A stretch of 64,000 nucleotides of DNA, from the NCBI GenBank assembly GCA_017443345.1, contig JAFSNR010000025.1:1-64000 (forward strand), read 5' to 3'. Below the pieces are notes generated by a model, which had not been told where the DNA came from, made no database searches, and worked only from the letters and a program-made list of their open reading frames with translations. Shown here in pieces: positions 19,701 to 25,554 of the stretch. Made by a program: the position numbers and the translations under genes. Numbering within the stretch: position 1 is the stretch's first letter; each line of letters starts with the position of its first letter. The stretch comes from Prevotella sp. GTDB lineage: Bacteria; Bacteroidota; Bacteroidia; Bacteroidales; Bacteroidaceae.

Positions 19701-19895
19701 AGTGGATTTCCTTTCTTTCTTTTTCTTCTCTTCCATCAGACAATGAATCTTGCAGTTCCCTTCCTCGGCTTCTGTACAGGTAGAACAATCGTGTCCCTGC
19801 TTGATGGTGTCGTCATCCTTGTCAAACAGGTTTGCTACTGCGGCCACGATGCCCAGTACCACAATCATCCCTATGCAGACAACTACAAAACTCAT
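16758..19895 (-). CDS. porW: PorW/SprE-like TPR lipoprotein with an extra N-terminal Cys-rich membrane segment
   Basis: A 1045-residue protein. From residue 54 it reads as a PorW/SprE gliding and secretion lipoprotein: signal with lipobox SISCS, TRWWHSFNTRYNVYFNG, then many TPR-like repeats. The first 53 residues look like a separate small protein: a membrane helix (residues 2-23), an acidic spacer and a Cys-rich block (DCSTC, then NCKIHC). The start at 19895 overlaps the aroA stop as TAATG, which supports translation from there; an internal ATG at 19736 would give a standard lipoprotein. Whether the product is fused or made from two starts cannot be told. porX follows after 4 nt. Confidence 0.82.
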   Translation of the reverse strand: MSFVVVCIGMIVVLGIVAAVANLFDKDDDTIKQGHDCSTCTEAEEGNCKIHCLMEEKKKKERKSTLPLSLLLLTTSIFLSISCSTKKNTAGTRWWHSFNTRYNVYFNGSQAFIEGNLEKEKGNKDNYTEMLPLYMVGNKQSRDIGKGQYDRAIEKSEKAIRLHSIKAKPEWKKSKRKTAKDREWLGRREYNPFIWKAWLLLGKSQFQKGEFDEAAATFSYMSRLYQTQPLMNGLARAWLAKCYTELDWKYDAEDVIRNMSRDSMDFRAVKDWDYTYANYYIHTKDYEKAIPYLRKVIKHERRKIQRAREWYLMGQIQRHLGHRDEAYKAFSKVIGCHPPYEMEFNARIAQTEVMPSTSSHQVIGKLKRMAKSDNNQEYLDQVYYAIGNTYLLQRDTAEAIAAYEKGNRLSVRNGIEKGVLLLTLGNIYWQKERFADAQRCYGEAIGLLDKDRPDYEELSLRSKVLDELVPHTSAIELQDSLLALADMPEAERNAAIDRVIEALKQKEKEEREAMLDEEAEAMQRNQDIGDTDIRPNTPKAPTIPAAGNGQWYFYNPTAVSQGKATFQRQWGKRENADNWQRSNQTMVALENAEETETQEEDEVLENPDNPENNPEAVDSTAIAAAADPHEREFYLAQIPFSDEQKAVCHQIIKEALLQAGIILKDKMDNLKLGERYLRRLTDNYPDYEHGDEAWYHLYLLYARQGRMEMADYCISQLKANHPESEWTTLLTDPYYMENAKFGEHLEDSLYAATYEAFKTDRHDIVKTNANISGSRFPSGVHRAKFIFIDGLSLLNEGDGDGCMERLKEVVEKYPESEVSPLAGMIIKGVQEGRRLHGGKFDIGDVWTMRDIKLTRDSTVSDTLSAERNQQFLFMLVYEPDSVNENQLLFEMARYNFTNFLVRNFELQIDEDHGLHRMITSGFLSYDEAMQYARQLYQNESLAERLKPCQSLVISEANLALIGTQFSYDDYQQFYEKTFVPMKVSTEKLLIIPEDIEQPDIEEIGSPAEEQGTEEEEKDDDEDFFLPNAGQRKVEVKDFDFGDDFW

Positions 19896-21154
19896 TATTC
19901 GCTTCTCACATCGATCTTAAACCCAGCCTGCTGCAGGTCGTTCCAAAAGTGAGGATACGACTTGGTGACTACTTGTGGATGGTTGATGATCAGACCATCC
20001 TGCATGCAGGCATAAGGCGCAAAGGCCAGTGCCATCCGATGGTCCTCGTAGGTGTCGATGCCGTTGGATAGGTCTGGCTCGCAACGCTCGCCGTCCCAAT
20101 AGAGTTCACAACCGTCTACGTCGTGCAGTACATAGCCCAGTTTCCGCATTTCAGTCTTCAAGGCTTCAATGCGGTCTGTCTCCTTGATCTTCAGGGTGGA
20201 GAGTCCTGTGAAACGGAATGGGATGTTCTTGGCAGCACACACCACCACAAAGGTCTGGGCCAGGTCAGGTGAATTGATGAAATCATACTCCAGTCGAGGC
20301 ACACAGCGACCGTTCTTCCTGATGGTAATGGTCTGGGGTACGCCTTGTTTCTTGGTTTCGAACGTGGTCTTCACACCCAGCAGGCTGAAGATGTAGCGCA
20401 CAACGGAGTCGCCCTGCTTGGAGCCGTCCATCAGTCCTGTCAATTTGATTTCTGAGTCAGGGCTTTCGTTCAGCGCCATGATCTCATACCAATAGCTGGC
20501 ACCGCTCCAGTCGTTCTCGATGAAGTAGTTGCGACCAGTATAGGGTTTCGCTTTCACCTCGATAGTGTCAGCTGCTGTCCACTCGGCATCTGCCCCAAAC
20601 TCGCGCATGGTCCACAGTGTCAGGTCGATATAGGGCCGTGAGATAACGTCGCCTGTCAAGTGCAGCGTCAAACCCTCTTTCAGCATCGGACCAATCATCA
20701 GCAACGCTGAGATGTACTGCGAACTCACGTTGCCTGGAATCTCCAGCAGTCCCCCCACGAGCGACTTGCCTGTAATGCGGAGGGGGGGATAGCCAGCCTC
20801 ACCCACATAACTGATGTCAGCACCCAAGGTGCGCAGGGCATCAACCAAGATGCCGATGGGGCGATGCTTCATGCGCTCCGTACCTGTGATCGTGTGCGTA
20901 CCTCTCATGACACTCAGGTAGGCTGTCATAAAGCGCATGGCTGTTCCTGCTGCCTTGATATCAATCTCCTTGGGCATGTATCGCATGGCTTCGATGATGA
21001 CCTCCGTATCATCGCAGTCGCTCAGGTTCTGGGGCAGATTCCTGCCACCGCTGAGGGCGTAGATAACGAGAGCTCTGTTTGAGATGCTTTTCGATGCAGG
21101 CAGTCCGACGGTGCAGTTCAGCACCTTTGGCGCCGTAAGTCTATATTGTTCCAT
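19895..21154 (-). CDS. aroA: 3-phosphoshikimate 1-carboxyvinyltransferase (EPSP synthase)
   Basis: Joins shikimate-3-phosphate and PEP in aromatic amino acid synthesis. The 419-residue protein shows LPASKSISNRAL, GTAMRFMTAYL, GTERMKHRPI, and near the end KIKETDRIEALKTEM and YEDHRMALAFAP. The canonical NAGTA motif is the variant AAGTA here, as seen in other Bacteroidetes. The ATG at 21154 is chosen because the promoter -7 box (21187-21180) leaves no leader for the ATG at 21178. Its TAA overlaps the start of the porW-like gene by one base. Confidence 0.94.
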   Translation of the reverse strand: MEQYRLTAPKVLNCTVGLPASKSISNRALVIYALSGGRNLPQNLSDCDDTEVIIEAMRYMPKEIDIKAAGTAMRFMTAYLSVMRGTHTITGTERMKHRPIGILVDALRTLGADISYVGEAGYPPLRITGKSLVGGLLEIPGNVSSQYISALLMIGPMLKEGLTLHLTGDVISRPYIDLTLWTMREFGADAEWTAADTIEVKAKPYTGRNYFIENDWSGASYWYEIMALNESPDSEIKLTGLMDGSKQGDSVVRYIFSLLGVKTTFETKKQGVPQTITIRKNGRCVPRLEYDFINSPDLAQTFVVVCAAKNIPFRFTGLSTLKIKETDRIEALKTEMRKLGYVLHDVDGCELYWDGERCEPDLSNGIDTYEDHRMALAFAPYACMQDGLIINHPQVVTKSYPHFWNDLQQAGFKIDVRSE

Positions 21155-21179
21155 TTCTATGTAGCGTATTATTAGCATG

Positions 21180-21187
21180 CAAAGATA
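21180..21187 (-). promoter_or_regulatory. -7 promoter box of aroA-porW-porX
   Basis: TATCTTTG on the minus strand, 26 nt ahead of the aroA start. No clear -33 TTTG is seen at the right distance. Confidence 0.55.
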
Positions 21188-21257
21188 CGGATTTTATTTT
21201 AAATACATCATAGAATTAAGCTAAAAAAGGGAAAAAGATGAAAAAGTTGCTCAAAAA

Positions 21258-21289
21258 TTTGGTTAGTTCGCAAAAACTATGTACCTTTG
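21258..21289 (+). promoter_or_regulatory. Promoter of the tRNA-Pro gene
   Basis: TTTG at 21258-21261, a 20-nt spacer and TACCTTTG at 21282-21289. The predicted transcript start is about 40 nt ahead of the tRNA. Confidence 0.85.
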
Positions 21290-21334
21290 CACCCGCATTC
21301 GACAAAATAAGGTCGGTGCTAAGCGAAAAGTGTT

Positions 21335-21407
21335 CGGGATTTAGCGCAGTTGGTAGCGCACACGTCTGGGGGGCGCGAGGTCGCTGGTTCGAGTCCAGTA
21401 ATCCCGA
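21335..21407 (+). tRNA. tRNA-Pro, anticodon GGG
   Basis: A 73-nt cloverleaf: acceptor arms CGGGATT and AATCCCG, D-stem GCGC/GCGC around AGTTGGTA, anticodon loop CTGGGGG with anticodon GGG (reads CCC and CCU), T-arm GCTGG-TTCGAGT-CCAGT and discriminator A. CCA is not encoded. The anticodon stem as drawn holds one A-C mismatch. The gene stands alone between its own promoter and terminator. Confidence 0.93.
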
Positions 21408-21418
21408 CAAACGCAAGG

Positions 21419-21454
21419 GTTAGCAGTCTGATTATCGGACTGCTAACTTTTTTT
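21419..21454 (+). terminator. Terminator of the tRNA-Pro transcript
   Basis: A perfect 10-bp stem, GTTAGCAGTC and GACTGCTAAC, with a 9-nt loop, followed by seven T. It begins 12 nt after the tRNA end. Confidence 0.92.
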
Positions 21455-21455
21455 A

Positions 21456-21542
21456 TCCGATTACTTCGGAAATGAATTCCGCACCCTACGGAATTCAATT
21501 CCGCTCCTTACGGAACAAGATTCCGCTCTCGACGGAATTTTG
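21456..21542. repeat. Cluster of small palindromes, three in 22-bp register
   Basis: A first stem TCCGA/TCGGA (21456-21470) is followed by three units that begin at 21477, 21499 and 21521, exactly 22 bp apart. Each contains TTCCGC, a short variable loop and CGGAA, so each is itself a hairpin. The first of the three is a perfect GAATTCCG/CGGAATTC stem. Function unknown; the next gene on the minus strand ends at 21590. Confidence 0.9.
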
Positions 21543-21589
21543 CCGAGCCCCATGTCAGCATTTCCCTTGATGGCATAGTCAAATATGAA

Positions 21590-22513
21590 CTAAGATTTCC
21601 TCCGATAAAGATAAGCTACGGCAGCACCAGATAGATTATGCCAAACGCTGAAGATGGCTCCAGGGATAGAGGCTAACGGATATGCTGCAAAATGGATTGT
21701 TGCCAGACTGCTTGCCAGTCCTGAGTTCTGCATGCCAACCTCAATGGATATGGCTCTCATTTTGGCCTCTGAGAGTCCAAGAAGCCGTCCAATCAGATAG
21801 CCAAGACTCAGTCCACAGATATTATGAAGCATGACTACCAGAACAATAACGAGTCCACCAGCCAACAGTTTGTCGGCATTTGCGGCGATGATGATGGCTA
21901 CGATGAAGGCAATAGCGATGGAGGAGAATGCCGGGAGGTAATCAGTTGCTTTCTCCGTGAACTTAGGCCACATCCATTTGACCACCAATCCGATAATGAT
22001 AGGCAGTATTACCACCCAGAGAATACTGAGAAACATACTGACTACATCTACATTCACGCTCTTACCAGCCAATGCCCATGTCAGCAAAGGGGTTAGGAGA
22101 GGGGCAAACAGGGTTGAAACTCCTGTCATTCCAACAGAGAGAGCCAGGTCGCCCTTAGCCAGATAGGTTATCACGTTGGAAGCTGTTCCTCCAGGACAAC
22201 AGCCTACCAGCACTACGCCAAGCGCCAATGCTTCGTCGAGCTGAAACAGCCGGGTCAATCCCCAGGCGAGTAGCGGCATGACGGTGAACTGCGCCAGACA
22301 GCCGATAATGACATCCTTCGGACGGCTGAATACTATCTTGAAGTCTTGGAGGTTCAATGTGAGTCCCATGCCGAACATGACTACCCCAAGCAGGTAGTTG
22401 ATGACTGTAGGACGTATTTGTTGCAGTAAGTTAGGGAATGCCAATGCCAACAATGCTGCTGCAAGCACCAGCAATCCCATGTATTCAGATATGTAATGAC
22501 AGAGTTTCTTCAT
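21590..22513 (-). CDS. Bile acid:sodium symporter (BASS) family transporter
   Basis: A 307-residue inner-membrane protein with about nine or ten helices of the SBF family (VVMFGMGLTLNLQDFKIV at the N terminus, GCCPGGTASNVITYLAKGD, and VGMQNSGLASSLA near the end). Members import bile acids, pantoate, pyruvate or other organic anions with sodium; the substrate here is not known. Its ATG overlaps the stop of the AlkD-like gene (ATGA), so it is translationally coupled to a DNA-repair-type operon, which is unusual company. Confidence 0.9.
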   Translation of the reverse strand: MKKLCHYISEYMGLLVLAAALLALAFPNLLQQIRPTVINYLLGVVMFGMGLTLNLQDFKIVFSRPKDVIIGCLAQFTVMPLLAWGLTRLFQLDEALALGVVLVGCCPGGTASNVITYLAKGDLALSVGMTGVSTLFAPLLTPLLTWALAGKSVNVDVVSMFLSILWVVILPIIIGLVVKWMWPKFTEKATDYLPAFSSIAIAFIVAIIIAANADKLLAGGLVIVLVVMLHNICGLSLGYLIGRLLGLSEAKMRAISIEVGMQNSGLASSLATIHFAAYPLASIPGAIFSVWHNLSGAAVAYLYRRKS

Positions 22514-23256
22514 CTTAATTTGTTTGTTATTAGCATCCGATTCAGTTTCTCCCAGAAACCAGCTGGGGTTGTTACGACAGACGCAGAAAGTTCATCGCAG
22601 GGCGTGTTGTTAGAGAAGCTCGTGAAAGACGCTCGCTCCTCCGCTTGCGAACGATTATTAAGGTAATTGCGAAATGTCGCGCCCTGCTGTGACGTCTTCC
22701 ACGAACAGACGATACTCATGCGCTGCTTCCACAGGCAGGGGCTCGCGGCGAGGTCGTCAAGTACCTTTATCTTATAGTCCCTATCACCCAGATTCGAGGG
22801 CAATAGCAACCAATGCCCAAGAATCTTGTGTGCCGACAAATCCACCAAGTCCCAATTGTTCGCCTGCTCTGCATACTGGAGGTACATCGTCACTATCTCG
22901 TCGCGCTGCTTGATGGCCTCAGCATCATTCTTGCCTTGCAAGCGACCTGAGGTCGAGCGCTCCAATCGCTTTGTCGCCAGTTTCTCAAACTTTGCCACAA
23001 GAATCAGAAATCCGCAAAGCCTCACCTCATGCCAGCGGTTCATCAGCAGCTCCGGCACCTCTTCCAAGGGAAAGTCTGGCCCCGCCATCTTGACCACCTC
23101 TCGTGTCTGCGGCACCTTCAGCCCAAGGAACTCGTCTCCCTCGCCATACTCTCCCGACCCGGTCTTGAAGAACCGCATCAGATTCTCTCGCTGCATATCA
23201 TCACGCAGCGACTCCATGTGCTTGATAACCTCCTGTGCTTTCGTCTTATTTTTCAC
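22510..23256 (-). CDS. AlkD-like DNA alkylation repair protein with altered C terminus
   Basis: A HEAT-like-repeat DNA glycosylase homologue, normally removing N3/N7-alkylpurines. Family blocks are MRFFKTGSGEYGEGDEFLGLKVPQTR, split here as MRFFKTG and FLGLKVPQTR, then NNWDLVDLSAHKILG (Trp and Asp of the active site) and LWKQRMSIV (Arg). After about residue 195 the sequence leaves the family: the last repeats are replaced by an unrelated Ser/Thr-rich tail, so the protein is probably truncated by a deletion or frameshift. It starts at a GTG that lies inside a GTGAAAA repeat array behind sodB. It may be a decaying gene. Confidence 0.75.
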   Translation of the reverse strand: MKNKTKAQEVIKHMESLRDDMQRENLMRFFKTGSGEYGEGDEFLGLKVPQTREVVKMAGPDFPLEEVPELLMNRWHEVRLCGFLILVAKFEKLATKRLERSTSGRLQGKNDAEAIKQRDEIVTMYLQYAEQANNWDLVDLSAHKILGHWLLLPSNLGDRDYKIKVLDDLAASPCLWKQRMSIVCSWKTSQQGATFRNYLNNRSQAEERASFTSFSNNTPCDELSASVVTTPAGFWEKLNRMLITNKLR

Positions 23257-23277
23257 TTTTCACTCTTCACTTTTCAC
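23250..23277. repeat. GTGAAAA repeat array at the sodB/alkD junction
   Basis: Four tandem 7-nt units on the minus strand (GTGAAAA, with one GTGAAGA). The sodB TGA stop (23276-23274) is in the first unit and the GTG start of the AlkD-like gene (23256-23254) opens the last unit. Confidence 0.95.
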
Positions 23278-23867
23278 TTCGAAAGTCTGCTTTCGACGAC
23301 CTCCCAATCGATAATCTGCCAAAGGGCTGCGAGGTGGTCTGGACGACGGTTCTGATAATCGAGATAATAGGCATGTTCCCACACATCGAAGGTCAACAGC
23401 GGCTTCAGGCCTTTCTGAATGGGATTGGCCGCATTCGCCTCCTGTGTAATCACTAGCTTCCCATCCTTGTCAGCTGACAGCCATACCCAGCCTGAGCCAA
23501 AGAGCGTAGCGCCCTTCTTCTGGAACTCCTCTTTGAAAGCCTCAAAGGAACCAAAGTCGCGAGCGATGGCCTCAGCCAGTTTGCCAACAGGCTTGTTATC
23601 AGTCTTGGGCGTACAAAACTGCCCGAAATACAGATTGTGATTCAGAATCTGCCCTGCATTATTCAGCGTTCCGCCCTCCGCTTTCAGTACAATCTCCTCT
23701 AATGGCAGTCCTGCCAAAGGGTTCCCCTCCAGCAATCCATTCAAGTTATTCACATACCCAGCCAAATGCTTCCCGTGATGGAATGCAATCGTCTCTTTGC
23801 TAATCACTGGCTCCAAGGCCTCCGCTGCATATGGCAGCACCATCAATTCAAACTTTCCCATATTCAT
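23274..23867 (-). CDS. sodB: Superoxide dismutase, Fe/Mn family
   Basis: Dismutes superoxide in the cytoplasm. A 197-residue enzyme with metal ligands in the usual places: HHGKHLAGYV (first His), ILNHNLYFGQF (second His), and LTFDVWEHAYYLDYQNRR (Asp and His). GSGWVWLS is the family loop. Fe and Mn types cannot be separated safely by eye. It sits between an MGMT-type gene (14-nt gap) and an AlkD-like gene, suggesting one stress-response transcript. Confidence 0.93.
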   Translation of the reverse strand: MNMGKFELMVLPYAAEALEPVISKETIAFHHGKHLAGYVNNLNGLLEGNPLAGLPLEEIVLKAEGGTLNNAGQILNHNLYFGQFCTPKTDNKPVGKLAEAIARDFGSFEAFKEEFQKKGATLFGSGWVWLSADKDGKLVITQEANAANPIQKGLKPLLTFDVWEHAYYLDYQNRRPDHLAALWQIIDWEVVESRLSK

Positions 23868-23881
23868 TTGCTTTTAGTTAT

Positions 23882-24238
23882 TCATAATTCTTCACTTTCT
23901 ACTGGTATCCAAAGAAACCGTTGCATATCCACATGTCCGTTGCTCTTAAAGGTTACGCCCTCAGCCTCTAACAGCACTCGCTGCCTGCTCCATCCAGGGG
24001 CCGGGCGTCCCTCCTTGTTCACAACGCGATGACAGGGCAAGTGCTCCGATTCGGGCGAATACCTTAGCGTCCGTCCCACCATTCTCGAATGACTGGGCCA
24101 TCCCGCTAATGCAGCAATATGCCCATATGTCGTCACCCGCCCCCGAGGAATCTGACTGACGATATTCAGCACATCTTCGCCAAACATCCTCGCCTGCTCC
24201 ATCGTCATCCTATCGGGATAGTCCTTCATATTCTTCAT
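23882..24238 (-). CDS. Short MGMT-family DNA alkyltransferase (Ogt-like)
   Basis: A 118-residue protein that consists of the DNA-binding/transferase domain only. It has IPRGRVTTYGHIAALAG, the helix-turn-helix Arg block SRMVGRTL and the active-site motif PCHRVV. The Cys is present, so unlike ATL proteins (PWHRV) it could still accept an alkyl group from O6-alkylguanine. The N-terminal domain of full Ogt/Ada proteins is missing, a common short form in Bacteroidetes. It lies 13 nt behind the winged-helix gene. Confidence 0.88.
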   Translation of the reverse strand: MKNMKDYPDRMTMEQARMFGEDVLNIVSQIPRGRVTTYGHIAALAGWPSHSRMVGRTLRYSPESEHLPCHRVVNKEGRPAPGWSRQRVLLEAEGVTFKSNGHVDMQRFLWIPVESEEL

Positions 24239-24251
24239 TCCACACGTAATG

Positions 24252-24920
24252 TTACCCCACTAACTTCCGTATCTGATTGTCAGTCGCTTGCGGTAGTATT
24301 TTCTTCAGATGTGCCGTCAGGCGAGCGTATGATTCCTCTGGGGAATAAGGTGACAGACACGCATCCCGTCCGAACAGGGTTTCTGGCGTAGTCAGCAGCG
24401 ACCAGCCCCAGCCGTATTCCCTGCCGTGCTTGTCGGTAGGATAAACAAAGTCCTCGGTCACCACATAGCAGCCCATCTGCAGACGGGTCACGTAGCCGTC
24501 GAACTTGCTACGCATCTTTGGGCCGTCGAAGCCGCAGGCGGCACGCAGTTCACGCGTAATCAGACTGCCGTGCTCCTGAAGTGTCAGCAGGATGGTCTCT
24601 TCGATGGAACCCTCTTGAGGAACGGGGTGCATACTGCGACGGTAGTTGTAGAAGTCTGGCCACCACTCGCGGCTGATAAACCCCGCCTTCCCCGCGAAGA
24701 ACTTGCCATAGACGCAGTTGCCCTCGGTCACGATGGGTCCCTTCCACTTCCACAGCGGCCAGTCCCATCCGCCATCGGGAAACACCACGTAGCGGCAATC
24801 GTCCGTAACCACCTCTTCAGCAGAAAAGCCGCGTATACCACTATCCAACAGAGGCAGGAATCCTACCTCCTGGATATATGCCGTCAGTCCGGCCGCTGAA
24901 TATATCTCCTGTCTGTCCAT
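24252..24920 (-). CDS. AlkZ/YcaQ-related winged-helix protein (tentative)
   Basis: A 222-residue soluble protein. The middle (LLTLQEHGSLITRELRAACGF, split at LLTLQEHGSLITRELRA) reads as a winged helix and the blocks KMRSKFDGYVTRLQM and EYGWGWSLLTTPE resemble what I recall of AlkZ-related proteins; this match is from memory and not certain. The start at 24920 follows the -7 box at 24949-24956. First gene of a minus-strand run with MGMT, SodB, AlkD and BASS genes, which supports a role in alkylation damage. Confidence 0.6.
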   Translation of the reverse strand: MDRQEIYSAAGLTAYIQEVGFLPLLDSGIRGFSAEEVVTDDCRYVVFPDGGWDWPLWKWKGPIVTEGNCVYGKFFAGKAGFISREWWPDFYNYRRSMHPVPQEGSIEETILLTLQEHGSLITRELRAACGFDGPKMRSKFDGYVTRLQMGCYVVTEDFVYPTDKHGREYGWGWSLLTTPETLFGRDACLSPYSPEESYARLTAHLKKILPQATDNQIRKLVG

Positions 24921-24948
24921 GTCTCTGTCCCGTTTTCCGTTTCTTGTG

Positions 24949-24956
24949 CAAAAATA
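24949..24956 (-). promoter_or_regulatory. -7 box of the alkylation-repair/sodB operon
   Basis: TATTTTTG on the minus strand, 28 nt ahead of the first gene. No well-spaced TTTG -33 element is seen. Confidence 0.5.
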
Positions 24957-25073
24957 CTGATTATTTTTCAAAACAATGCCATAAAACAACGAAAAAGCAA
25001 AAAAACTATCTCAAATCATGTAACAATTCCACAAAATCCATACTATAATGATAGAAAGTCGAACAAAACAGAA

Positions 25074-25184
25074 ATGAATATGATCTACATCATCCAAAAC
25101 CGCATCATGCGGATATGTTATAACGACCACGATTTCAGCGAGCACTTCAAAAAGTTCCTCTTTCCAAGCATCCGTCAGGAGTAA
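25074..25184 (+). CDS. Possible 36-residue small protein
   Basis: A short frame from ATG to TAA in the 325-bp gap between divergent-ended genes, product beginning MNMIYIIQNRIMRICYN and ending PSIRQE. Codons are largely C- or G-ending as in neighbouring genes, and the peptide is basic and aromatic. No family recognised; it could also be a remnant of a longer gene. The rest of 24990-25245 shows nothing further. Confidence 0.3.
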   Translation: MNMIYIIQNRIMRICYNDHDFSEHFKKFLFPSIRQE

Positions 25185-25245
25185 CGCAGCCCCGTCACAT
25201 TAATTCGATTGTAACGGCCTCTTCCTATTTTTTCATCCACTCATA

Positions 25246-25554
25246 TCATATTTCCGCAAAAATGGCGTTAATAAAAGTAAGGACAACAAAAAACACCGTG
25301 CGCTCGCTGGTATTTGCAATAGACATACTTTTCGTCTCATAGCAAATGTGTGACAACCGTATCCGTTCTGTTCCTTTGAGAATCTCTATTATTCCTAATT
25401 CGTCCGTGTATCCTCCAGCCTCATTTCCAAACCATACACTCGTATATGCCACAGGCTCTTGTGTGAGACTATCCCTTACGGTTAATGTCTGCTGAGCATT
25501 CGCAACTATAGCGACGAGGGCGAGCAGTGCGGTGATGATAGATTTCTTGTTCAT
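25246..25554 (-). CDS. Truncated secreted protein with a carboxypeptidase-regulatory-like domain
   Basis: A 102-residue product with a signal peptide ending NAQQ and most of a CarboxypepD_reg-like domain (TLTVRDSLTQEPVAYTSVWF, split as TLTVRDSLTQEPVAYTS). In Bacteroidetes this domain opens larger outer-membrane proteins; here it stops after residue 82 with an unrelated hydrophobic tail (VFFVVLTFINAIFAEI). It is either a small stand-alone protein or a broken gene. Its ATG overlaps the stop of the MutS-like gene (ATGA). Confidence 0.6.
   Translation of the reverse strand: MNKKSIITALLALVAIVANAQQTLTVRDSLTQEPVAYTSVWFGNEAGGYTDELGIIEILKGTERIRLSHICYETKSMSIANTSERTVFFVVLTFINAIFAEI

Noticed and set aside
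21216-21416. Minus-strand frame whose product contains LDSNQRPRAPQTCALPTALNP-like sequence
   Set aside because: It is the antisense of the tRNA-Pro gene, a well-known source of false protein annotations.
21456-21542. A CRISPR array behind the tRNA
   Set aside because: Units are only 22 bp in register, each is itself a hairpin with no spacer, and no cas genes are present.
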